22,627 nt of DNA from contig JASCIV010000367.1 in the NCBI GenBank assembly GCA_030374735.1, positions 1 to 22,627 on the forward strand, read 5' to 3'. The notes under the pieces are model-generated. The model searched no databases and was not told where the DNA came from. It saw only the letters and a list, made by a program, of their open reading frames with translations. Numbering within the stretch: position 1 is the first letter of the stretch; the number at the start of each line of letters is the position of its first letter. Below are positions 7,111 through 15,171 of the stretch, one piece after another. The stretch comes from Gracilaria caudata (Eukaryota > Rhodophyta > Florideophyceae > Gracilariales > Gracilariaceae). Position numbers and translations under genes: made by a program.

Positions 7111-9498
7111 ATGCAACCGGCTGAACAATTTGGGCTTGCGGCCCTGGAAGTGTTTTATCCGTCACCCTCATCGTACAGTCTTCCGCAAGGACCAGTGAGC
7201 TGTCCTTTCGGAATAAGAGCATTTGCCGCCGGCTTTAATTTTGCCCTTCTGGTAGACAACTATTACCGTCTGCATTCATGGGGCTACAATTCAGAGTTCC
7301 AACGTCTTGGTCGTCCGTTACCGTACGATTACACCGAAGTTGAGCCCACTCATGTTCCGATTAGCGATGTTTCCGCTGTTGTCGACTGCTCATCGGGTGC
7401 CAATCATTCGGTGATTCTCACTGACGACGGTCGTGTTTATTCCTTCGGTTGCGATGACTATGGGCAACTGGGGCGCCTGAACTCTCATCCACACCCAGCT
7501 CTGGTGCCACTACCAGCACGAATCGTACAGGTTCAATCAGGCTGGAACTTTAATGTGGCACTCGCAGACGACAGACGCTCAATTTTCACATGGGGCAGTG
7601 GAAAAGATGGTCAGCTTGGGCATGGATACTTTCCAGAGCGCTCCTATCCAACAAGAGTGCAACTGCAGGGTTCAGCTTTGTGTATAGCTGTTGGACACTC
7701 TCATATCGCAGTCCTTTTAGAGACCGAACCAAATATGCGGAGCGTTCTGACATGGGGCGCTGACGGACTCGCTTCCACTCGTCAAGATTTGCCGCGCCCA
7801 GTTCCCAGACTTCCTGAGAGCGACGTTGAGTACATTTCAGCAGGGAAGCAGTTCACAATCTTTCTGACAAGAGAAGGGCTCGTATTCGCAGCCGGACATG
7901 GAGATGAGGGTCAATTGGGTGTTGAAGACAGACAGGGACGTAATTATGCTTGCGTTGTACCAGCACTTTTGGGCCACCACATTGTGAATGTGGCAGCGTC
8001 TACCTCGTTCGCCGTGGCGCTGTCCAGTGAAGGATCATTCTTTGTTTGGGGAAGCGGAATTGTTGGGCCCAAAAGACTAAGGGAGGGCTTCTTTTCTTTC
8101 TCATCATCCTTTCCAAATTCTTTTGCTGTTCGAATGAAGGCATTCGGATCAATATCAATGATTGCGGCGCCGACAGCATTACCTCCTAATGCTCCATTGC
8201 GTCCTTTCCGAGGTTTTCTCAAATCTTTCTGCGAAGGTCGAGTACTTAACGGATTGAGAACGACTCGAGTGCACTACAGTTGTTCATGTCCGGTTCGAAC
8301 TTGGGGTCAATGCAATCAATGCTGTACTCATGCATATGGCCATCTTTTGGCCACCGGTTCGAATGTGATAAGGTCCAGACTGGAGTCCCATCAGTATTTG
8401 GACCTGTCAATGTTTGACAAGGACTGTGTCGTTAGGAGCGTGAAGTTAATCTGTAGCGGTGTTGTGGATGAGGACGCAACTCTAGAAACCTTACAGGAAA
8501 TGTCGGCGTTGCTAAGACGCTATGAGGCCCACGCGTTTGAGAGAATAGTTGCAGACATTATGAGCAGAAGGCTTCTTCGTCGTGCAACTCAAAACAGAGA
8601 CTACTGGGATGTTTACGATGACACTCCTGAGCTAATTGATGAGCGTCGCCTGCGGACGATACTTGGACGCATTCAAGACTCGAATAGAGTTCAGATACAG
8701 TTAAAGTTCGGCGACAGCGATGAGGCTACAATTCTCTTCGATTTAGATCCCCTTCTTCTCTCCGCGCAATCGCCAGATTTCAAACAAATGCTTCAAGCAC
8801 ACCTTGATGATGGGAACGGAGTTCCCACGCAATGGAGGGTTTTCGTTTGGGGGAACGTCATAGGAACAGAGGCAAGAAGCACTTTGGAGAATTGGTTCAG
8901 AGGTTCTGACTTGAGCCTACCAGGGAATGAGGATCACAACCTGTCTGTTCTAGTCTACTCTGACATAATTCGCGTGTCGACATGTCTCCAAATGAATGTG
9001 TTAATGTTGTCCGCAGAACAGCAGCTCTTGAGGCATATAGACTCGTCAATAACATTTAATAACTGGTGGAATACGCTTTACGTCACGGAAAGAACGGGAT
9101 GCAAACATGCGTATCACAAGCTTCTTTCTATTGCAGACTCTGTATGTGCAAGCATTAAGTTAAGGCACGAAATTTTGAGGGTTCAGAACCTTGAGGAGTC
9201 TGCTACTGCAGTGGACGCGTTATTCGATCAAACTCAATCAGAGAGAAGGGCCCTGAAGACATTCAGAAGATCAAGAATCTACTGTGACTGGCTCATGAGT
9301 AGCCAAGAAGTTGCCAAGAACCTTCAAGAGAGTTGTGAACTGGAGGGATATCTAATCGGAGAAGGAAGTATTCGACTAAATGGGCGACATTGGAGAGGGA
9401 CTGAGGATGAATTAAGGATGCAAGTTCAAGACAGTAACCGAGATGGAGAAACAAGCATGGAAAGAAGGAGAAATGTTCGACTGTGTGTAGTAACATAG
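7111..9498 (+). CDS. RCC1-repeat protein with divergent C-terminal BTB domain
   Basis: A 795-residue protein. The N-terminal part (about 35-320) has RCC1 beta-propeller strands recognisable by their WG/FG and GQLG cores: LHSWGYN (54-60), VYSFGCDDYGQLG (109-121), IFTWGSGKDGQLG (158-170), VLTWGADG (212-219), VFAAGHGDEGQLG (258-270) and FFVWGSG (310-316). About six blades are visible, against seven in canonical RCC1. A Cys/His cluster follows at 391-411. Residues of about 525-645 resemble a degenerate BTB/POZ fold: LLLSAQSPDFKQML matches the usual SPVF core, and VLVYSDIIRVSTCLQMNVL matches the helix before BACK. RCC1-BTB proteins are often substrate adaptors for cullin-3 ubiquitin ligases; that role here is inference. 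An in-frame TGA at 7099 fixes 7111 as the earliest possible ATG unless there is an upstream intron. Confidence 0.8.
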   Translation: MQPAEQFGLAALEVFYPSPSSYSLPQGPVSCPFGIRAFAAGFNFALLVDNYYRLHSWGYNSEFQRLGRPLPYDYTEVEPTHVPISDVSAVVDCSSGANHSVILTDDGRVYSFGCDDYGQLGRLNSHPHPALVPLPARIVQVQSGWNFNVALADDRRSIFTWGSGKDGQLGHGYFPERSYPTRVQLQGSALCIAVGHSHIAVLLETEPNMRSVLTWGADGLASTRQDLPRPVPRLPESDVEYISAGKQFTIFLTREGLVFAAGHGDEGQLGVEDRQGRNYACVVPALLGHHIVNVAASTSFAVALSSEGSFFVWGSGIVGPKRLREGFFSFSSSFPNSFAVRMKAFGSISMIAAPTALPPNAPLRPFRGFLKSFCEGRVLNGLRTTRVHYSCSCPVRTWGQCNQCCTHAYGHLLATGSNVIRSRLESHQYLDLSMFDKDCVVRSVKLICSGVVDEDATLETLQEMSALLRRYEAHAFERIVADIMSRRLLRRATQNRDYWDVYDDTPELIDERRLRTILGRIQDSNRVQIQLKFGDSDEATILFDLDPLLLSAQSPDFKQMLQAHLDDGNGVPTQWRVFVWGNVIGTEARSTLENWFRGSDLSLPGNEDHNLSVLVYSDIIRVSTCLQMNVLMLSAEQQLLRHIDSSITFNNWWNTLYVTERTGCKHAYHKLLSIADSVCASIKLRHEILRVQNLEESATAVDALFDQTQSERRALKTFRRSRIYCDWLMSSQEVAKNLQESCELEGYLIGEGSIRLNGRHWRGTEDELRMQVQDSNRDGETSMERRRNVRLCVVT

Positions 9499-10507
9499 AT
9501 TTCGTTTGGGAGGGGCAGTAAATAAAGAATTAGCAGACCGCCCCTTTATACTCCGTGTTTCTTCCATTCTAACGCTCCCACGGGCAAGCCTTCCCTTGTG
9601 TTGTAGAACCGAATGCTGTACGGGCTTCATTTACGAAAGCGGAGGCTGGACTGTTTGTCCTTGTGCCCCTGTCAACCCTCGCTACTAGTGGTAGACGCCA
9701 TACTAACACTTATGCTATTTACTGCTCAAGAATCATGAGTTTGGTTTCATTCAATAAACCATACACATAGCGGGGAATATGGAGGAGAATGTTGTGCATG
9801 TTTTAGTCCAACGTGGATGATCCCCAGAAAAACTCACTTCCCGTTGTCGAAATCCAGGGTACTAAACGGTTACGTTCGAATTTGATGAAAAGTAACAAGT
9901 AGAATGTTTGGGTTCCAAATTCGGAGCGCTCTGTCACTCTGTAACTCTTTGAAGGTATGCTCTCATTTCGTGGAAGTAATCTGGTATGATGATAGTGGTC
10001 ATATCTCCTGGTATGAAGTATGGATTCATTTATGCCTTACACGTAAATTGCTGGAAAGAGCGGAAGCAGTTTTCCTGTGAAACATGAACTACTAGACCTA
10101 CCAAACGGCTTTCTGAGCTTTGTGTGGTCTTCATCTTCGTCACTGCGTGTCCGAAATAATGCCCTCTGAGCTTTGACTCACAAAGTCTGAACACCAGATA
10201 GCCTTGTAGTTCAACATTTGCAGGTCGATTACCTGTGAAGAATAATCGTAGAATGGATAAAAAGAGATTCATTTGAGAAGCCATAACAACCCCCAAGGAG
10301 CTTCCTCATCCGTCTGAATTCATGAGGGACCCGCAACCCCTGTTTTGAATTTGGCCGGTAATTACTCATCGGTTTCCAGAATACATACTTCTTCCTGGTT
10401 CCGAACTATTAAACCAGTCGGCTGTGGTCTTTACATCTTCACCTGAAGTCCCCCAGACCTGCACATTCGCGGTTCCTGCAGATTCAGAACATCTTTTCCG
10501 CAACAAT
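9499..10507. other. About 1 kb intergenic region with an unexplained open frame at its end
   Basis: AATAAA signals lie at 9521-9526 (23 nt after the RCC1-BTB stop) and near 9753. Otherwise I see no recognisable gene or RNA. An 88-codon minus-strand frame (10030-10296) has no family resemblance. From 10349 the frame of the next gene is open for 53 codons before its first ATG at 10508, which may mean a missed 5' exon; TTTCCAG at 10373-10379 is a possible acceptor. Confidence 0.5.
9521..9526 (+). terminator. AATAAA polyadenylation signal of the RCC1-BTB gene
   Basis: A canonical AATAAA hexamer lies 23 nt after the stop codon of the RCC1-BTB gene, in the intergenic gap. Confidence 0.5.
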
Positions 10508-11932
10508 ATGAATTTCGTGCACACTGATGAGTTGCTTAGCTTAATGGCAGAGAAAACAGACGAACAAGAAGACTTCAGAACAATGCATGCTCGTTTAGAC
10601 GAAGAAATAATATCCTCGATCTCATTTGCAGGACAAGCAGGGAGGGCTCAAACGCTGAAACAATTTGAAAATAACACCCAAAGGGATGAAGTACATGCTC
10701 CCTTACACGACGACCTTTTAGACCCCATCTTACATGCAGCACACTCGGAAAACCTTCAAAGACCAAGGGCCTTTGCTAGTGAAAAACGTGGAAAGAAGTC
10801 TTCCATTGGGAAAAATCGTTTGTCTAAGCCTTCCCCCAAACCCAAAAGGTATAGTTTGAAAGCTGATGACAGAAGGAGAAGAAGCAGAAGAAATTCAAAA
10901 CGTCAAGAACCAGCAACAAGCGATCGCGAGAAGTGGACAGGGTTGGCGCAGAATCTTCTAGCGTTAATGGGAGCATCCAGAAGAAGCAGGACAGATTTGG
11001 ATTCTGATCAAATGAGAAGGAAAAGATCAACTTTCAGGAAGCAGGTAACTGCTCTCCTTGTGCCGTTTTTCAAGAAACCAAAAGAGGCGGCAGTATTTCT
11101 TGCGACTTTAGAGGCAAGAGAACTGTATTCAGAGGGACAAGTAAGTTCTTCACCAGAACAATGTAAGGCGAAACAAGCTGAAGGAGAAGGAAGTTGGAAA
11201 AAGGGACCTGGACTTAATCTTACGGGCAAAAACCATTCTGGTCAGAGTGATCGCTGTGTTTCGAAGAACCCTGTCATGTGGAGCATGTTTTCTGTCGACT
11301 GGGAATCTACGAGGGTGCAGAGACGAAGGGTAGCAAGAAAAAGGACAATACTGAAGCAGGGACAAAGCGCCGATGGTGCGCTAAAGGAAAATATAGACGC
11401 TCAGCAGATAAACTCTCGTTCGCACCAGCCGGTTGTACCGAAAAAGAACAAAGCTGTAGCAATGCGTCGCGAGAATGAGAGGCGACATTGGCGTGTTTTG
11501 AAAGACGAAATGATTTCCATTATCTTGGAGAACATACGGATGATGGTGACCCTTAAAAAGCTCTGCAGGCCAAGGCTTCTTGCCAAGCTTAGACAAGAAG
11601 CGACTGATTTGGGTATCGTTGAGTCTTTTAACAACTTCGCAAATACTTTACCTCTCAATACAGATATCAACAGCTGGCTTGGAAGCAACGATCAAGAGCC
11701 CGTGGCAAATGCAGATGAAATCGTGCTCAGCTTTTTGCAATCGAATGAAAAGAATGCATCTGAGAACCAGAGCGCACCAGACAACAAGCGCAGCTCAAGG
11801 AATTCATTGGAGAGCAGAAGCGAGACGTCATTTTCTGACCTTTCGTACGAGCTCCAAGAGCTTGAGAATGTCATTCGTTCCGCACTCGACGATTTTGACC
11901 CCGAGCGAGAAGACAAGTCGTACTTTCTGTGA
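10508..11932 (+). CDS. Hypothetical basic protein, unknown function
   Basis: I do not recognise this 474-residue protein. It starts MNFVHTDELLSLMAEKTDEQ. Several Lys/Arg-rich segments look like nuclear localisation signals, the densest being DDRRRRSRRNSKRQ at about 120-133. Two segments look folded and helical: around WTGLAQNLLALMGASRR with the following TFRKQVTALLVPFFKKP, and around HWRVLKDEMISIILENIRMM with the following LLAKLRQEATDLG. The rest is polar and probably disordered, and the C terminus is acidic (ALDDFDPEREDK). The frame is open 53 codons upstream of this ATG without another ATG; a GTG lies at 10424. The true N terminus may therefore lie on an upstream exon. A nuclear role is only a guess from composition. 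The next gene starts about 206 bp downstream on the same strand. Confidence 0.7.
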   Translation: MNFVHTDELLSLMAEKTDEQEDFRTMHARLDEEIISSISFAGQAGRAQTLKQFENNTQRDEVHAPLHDDLLDPILHAAHSENLQRPRAFASEKRGKKSSIGKNRLSKPSPKPKRYSLKADDRRRRSRRNSKRQEPATSDREKWTGLAQNLLALMGASRRSRTDLDSDQMRRKRSTFRKQVTALLVPFFKKPKEAAVFLATLEARELYSEGQVSSSPEQCKAKQAEGEGSWKKGPGLNLTGKNHSGQSDRCVSKNPVMWSMFSVDWESTRVQRRRVARKRTILKQGQSADGALKENIDAQQINSRSHQPVVPKKNKAVAMRRENERRHWRVLKDEMISIILENIRMMVTLKKLCRPRLLAKLRQEATDLGIVESFNNFANTLPLNTDINSWLGSNDQEPVANADEIVLSFLQSNEKNASENQSAPDNKRSSRNSLESRSETSFSDLSYELQELENVIRSALDDFDPEREDKSYFL

Positions 11933-12138
11933 TGCCCGTCCTTTTCTGGACAAAGCTTCTCGTTGCCACTACCAAGGTTCGTGCTTGAATGCACGTCGAG
12001 GATTTCAAGGTCTCAGAGCCAAACGCTACACGCGGTATCGCATTACCTGAGAGTAGTCTGTTGCTCTTTGCCGAAACCATAGTTGTAAACTCGTTCTTGT
12101 ACTTTAACTACGACTTGCATCGCCTTAGAAGTCTTGCC

Positions 12139-14388
12139 ATGAAGGAAACATTTGGAGCGGAATGTTTTGTCAGGACACCTCTGCCTCTCATTCGCCACAA
12201 TGGCCCTCGCAACTCCCAACTAACATGCACACGTTGTGGCCACCCCCCGCCTAGTGACTCGCAAAGTAAATATGGGGAGACCTCAAAGTTTCTGGCCAAC
12301 TCATTCAAGAAACTGCAGTCCTCTTCTCTTCCCACCTTACCGGATTTATCGTCCTTCCAAAGGTTCTTTCCGGATTCAAAAGAAAGGGCGCAACAAGTAA
12401 TGAACCAGATTAGTGAGCTCTGGGAACTAGCGAAAAACCCTGACACTCCCCTGCACACTCTTTCAACGATCACTTCAATCAACGACTTGCTGTTTCAGGT
12501 TCTAGAGGAAGCTTTGCTGTTTCCAGATGAGGCCCCCTTACGCATTCCGACGAGCCCAGAATTCGATCCAATTCTCGGCCTTCAACTTGCTGCTTACGCC
12601 TTTCGAGCGTATTTAGAACCGTCTGAGGCTGCGTATCGTGAGATCGTGGTTTCCTCCCTCCCAAAACCACCGGGAGAAAAGATGTATAATCACCTCGCGT
12701 TTAGTGATACTTCTTTCATAGCTTCTTCTGCGACTGGTTTGTTCATGATTCAACTAACGGGAGATATCGAAGATGCCTATTTGACGGCCACTGTTAATGA
12801 CGGAGTTTCGTTGGACCTTCTGAAGCTGAAGCATATCACGATTCTGCGATGTATACGCAATCCTCATGCCGACAGTGCGAAATCTCGTGATATACTAACT
12901 TTGGACCTCTACAACTCGAAGGAGGACTACGCATCATCGACAGGGCCATTACAATCCGCGAGCGTAGATCTCCAAGAGATCGTCGATCGAGCTTTAGAAA
13001 CTGGAGAAGTAGTTCATGGAAACTCCCAGAAACTCGGATTTTGTTCTCCTACTCAAGAGAGCAGTCGTTCGAAGAGCTTTCAGTTTCAATGGCCTTCGGA
13101 ACTTGGTTTGACGTTGCCTTCCTTTCCATTTTCAAAAGAAAAGGTTGAGGAGTCGAAGGAAGAAGAGGAGCAAGAGCGTACGGCTTCAGTTCAGGTTAGC
13201 TTTGTACCCTTTTCTGAGAGGAACTCCGTTCAAGTATCGGATACATCAGATACTTCACCATCGGAGTTACGAGATGACTCTTCGAGCTTTGAGGATGTAG
13301 CCCGGAGAGCACTAGAAGCATTTCAGACTGCTTTTCGAAGAGCAAACAAAGAAAATATGCAAGAAGAACAGAACTTGACAGGAACAGACCGAAGGATTCG
13401 AGATATTGTAAGGGAAGTATTGCGTTCCAAACTCCCGGAAGGGGCAATGCCAACACCTTCTGATTGGAACCGATTCATTGCGGCGGCAACATCTCTCTAT
13501 GACAGTATAGAGGACAATCGTATCATTGCAAGTACGAGCACTCTTAATGAACAACTGAAAGAGACGTTATTCGTAGAATCCATGTCAACAGATACTCAAG
13601 TTTGGTTATACCACGACAGGGAGAGAAAGAATCTTGTCGTGTCCTTCAGAGGAACTGAACAGGTCAAATGGAAAGACTTTTTCACTGATGCACAAACGTT
13701 CTTGCAAAGATGGGTTCCAGGAGAAGACATTGACTTGACAATCAAGACAGGTCTGACTGTCGGGCTCGAGACCTTTGTTCCTAGCATACTTCCGAAAGCC
13801 CAGGTAACAGGCTCAATCCCTGACGATGCCATAGCAGTGCATTATGGGTTTCTGAGGGCATACTTCAGTGTGCAAAACGTTTTACTGCGTTACATTCTTT
13901 CACTGACTTCTAATCTTGAGGAAGAGTATTCTATTTACTTCACTGGGCATTCTCTTGGAGGCGCTCTTGCAATTGTAGCCGCAGCAGACTTTGTTGCTCG
14001 ATATGAGTGGGACAACGTGTGTTGCATGTCTTATGGAGCACCAAAGGTTGGAAACCTCAATTTCGCTAGGCGGTTCAACGAACTTGTCCCGAACTCGTTC
14101 CGAATCGTGAATGACGAGGACCTTGTTTCTCGCATGCCGCGTTCCGTATCTGAAGGAAACCCCGTGAGCAAGTACAAACATTCAGGCAGAACGGTTCTGC
14201 TAAACGATCAAGGAGACTATTGGATAGAAGGGATGGTCAGCTCCCCTTACCCAAATGGCAAATCCGTGTTTGATGTTCTTCATGAACGATGCACAAATGT
14301 TTCAGATTTGCTGGAAATGGAACAACGGCTTTGGGATAACCTACTCTCAGGGAAATCTGTTCAGCACCATCTGGTACGTTCACTGTAG
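12139..14388 (+). CDS. Class-3 (Lipase_3) triacylglycerol/phospholipid lipase, large form
   Basis: A 749-residue protein with a C-terminal Lipase_3 domain (about 480-749). LVVSFRGTEQ supplies the oxyanion-hole strand, the nucleophile elbow is GHSLGGAL with Ser605, the likely acid is Asp661 in NDEDLVSRMP, and the likely base is His744 in SVQHHL, four residues from the end, as in Rhizomucor-type lipases. SYGAPKVGN and KYKHSGRTV are further family motifs. The first 480 residues are unusual. Residues 1-60 are Ser/Thr/Arg-containing and could be a plastid transit peptide. Around 195-340 there are strands resembling a C2-like lipid-binding fold without obvious calcium ligands. A Ser/Glu-rich linker follows. 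Plant plastid lipases of the PLIP/DAD1 group are the nearest functional analogy I know. I start at 12139; the frame extends to an ATG at 11989, but that leader looks like 5' UTR. Confidence 0.87.
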   Translation: MKETFGAECFVRTPLPLIRHNGPRNSQLTCTRCGHPPPSDSQSKYGETSKFLANSFKKLQSSSLPTLPDLSSFQRFFPDSKERAQQVMNQISELWELAKNPDTPLHTLSTITSINDLLFQVLEEALLFPDEAPLRIPTSPEFDPILGLQLAAYAFRAYLEPSEAAYREIVVSSLPKPPGEKMYNHLAFSDTSFIASSATGLFMIQLTGDIEDAYLTATVNDGVSLDLLKLKHITILRCIRNPHADSAKSRDILTLDLYNSKEDYASSTGPLQSASVDLQEIVDRALETGEVVHGNSQKLGFCSPTQESSRSKSFQFQWPSELGLTLPSFPFSKEKVEESKEEEEQERTASVQVSFVPFSERNSVQVSDTSDTSPSELRDDSSSFEDVARRALEAFQTAFRRANKENMQEEQNLTGTDRRIRDIVREVLRSKLPEGAMPTPSDWNRFIAAATSLYDSIEDNRIIASTSTLNEQLKETLFVESMSTDTQVWLYHDRERKNLVVSFRGTEQVKWKDFFTDAQTFLQRWVPGEDIDLTIKTGLTVGLETFVPSILPKAQVTGSIPDDAIAVHYGFLRAYFSVQNVLLRYILSLTSNLEEEYSIYFTGHSLGGALAIVAAADFVARYEWDNVCCMSYGAPKVGNLNFARRFNELVPNSFRIVNDEDLVSRMPRSVSEGNPVSKYKHSGRTVLLNDQGDYWIEGMVSSPYPNGKSVFDVLHERCTNVSDLLEMEQRLWDNLLSGKSVQHHLVRSL

Positions 14389-15171
14389 TTCAGCGGATGT
14401 CTTCTACCGTTCATGCGTTGCCCATTGATCGCTAACCTCTTTATGATTTTCGGTACTCCATTTGAGTTTCACAGGAGTGCTCTTATTTCTCGGCGATGCA
14501 CCAGGTAGTTAAAAGGTACATAAAAGAGACCAACACACCCACTTAGACCTCGACTATCGAAGAACAAGATGTGTGTAGTTGTCGTCCTGGTGTTTTGAAT
14601 GTTGTCGTTCACTGTGTTTTGAGATGTCCCAGAAGGACACATTCAAGACGAATCAGCCTCCCACCCCTTTGTAAGCGTCGAGGTCTTGTTGTCCTGACAT
14701 CGTTTCGAAGTGTACCGTAAAGGTGCTGGCCAGACTCGTGAGAGAGCGTTTCTTTTTCTTTCAACGGAAACGCTCCGCACTTTCTAACGAAATTAGCAAT
14801 CCTGCAAAAGAGACAGAATTCGCTTAGAGGGCTGATAGTGGAAGCGCCACGTCGAATTCTGGCCTTTTTAAGGAGAGAGAAGTACCTTTAGGTGCTGCTC
14901 AGTTGTGTTAGGAATTAGAGCACAGCTTCCGTAAAAAGAAGAAGAGAAGAAGAGACCAAAAGTTGGGACACGATATCTGACGCCAAAACTAGGAGTTAGC
15001 AGACCAGCATTACACACTCTGACATCATTTCATAGACCGACAGGTTTCCAAAGAGAACGTAACTCTACTTTGCGCCTGATGCACTGATGAAGAGGCGCGT
15101 GTTGAGTCACATGACGGTGCCTCGCGATGTTCAGGGCTTTAGTTTCGGTGTGCAAGTAGATTGGATGGGAT
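14389..15171. other. Long convergent intergenic region
   Basis: 783 bp between the stop codons of the lipase (+) and BAR-J (-) genes. I see no coding frame with family resemblance. It contains a perfect 9-bp stem with 14-nt loop (14744-14752 with 14767-14775, GAGCGTTTC/GAAACGCTC). A separated 10-bp inverted repeat, AGACCTCGAC near 14545 and GTCGAGGTCT near 14677, encloses about 120 bp. A structured noncoding RNA is possible but matches no family I recognise. Confidence 0.5.
14744..14775. repeat. Hairpin with perfect 9-bp stem between convergent genes
   Basis: GAGCGTTTC (14744-14752) and GAAACGCTC (14767-14775) are exact complements separated by a T-rich 14-nt loop. Confidence 0.6.

Noticed and set aside
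8293..8365. Two GGTTCGAA stretches resembling a tRNA T-loop
   Set aside because: Both are inside the RCC1-BTB coding region and no acceptor stem or anticodon arm can be drawn.
10030..10296. 88-codon minus-strand frame in the 1-kb intergenic region
   Set aside because: No recognisable domain and a length common among chance frames here.
10424..10507. GTG start for the basic hypothetical protein
   Set aside because: Eukaryotic genes rarely start with GTG; the first ATG is 10508, or the start is on an upstream exon.
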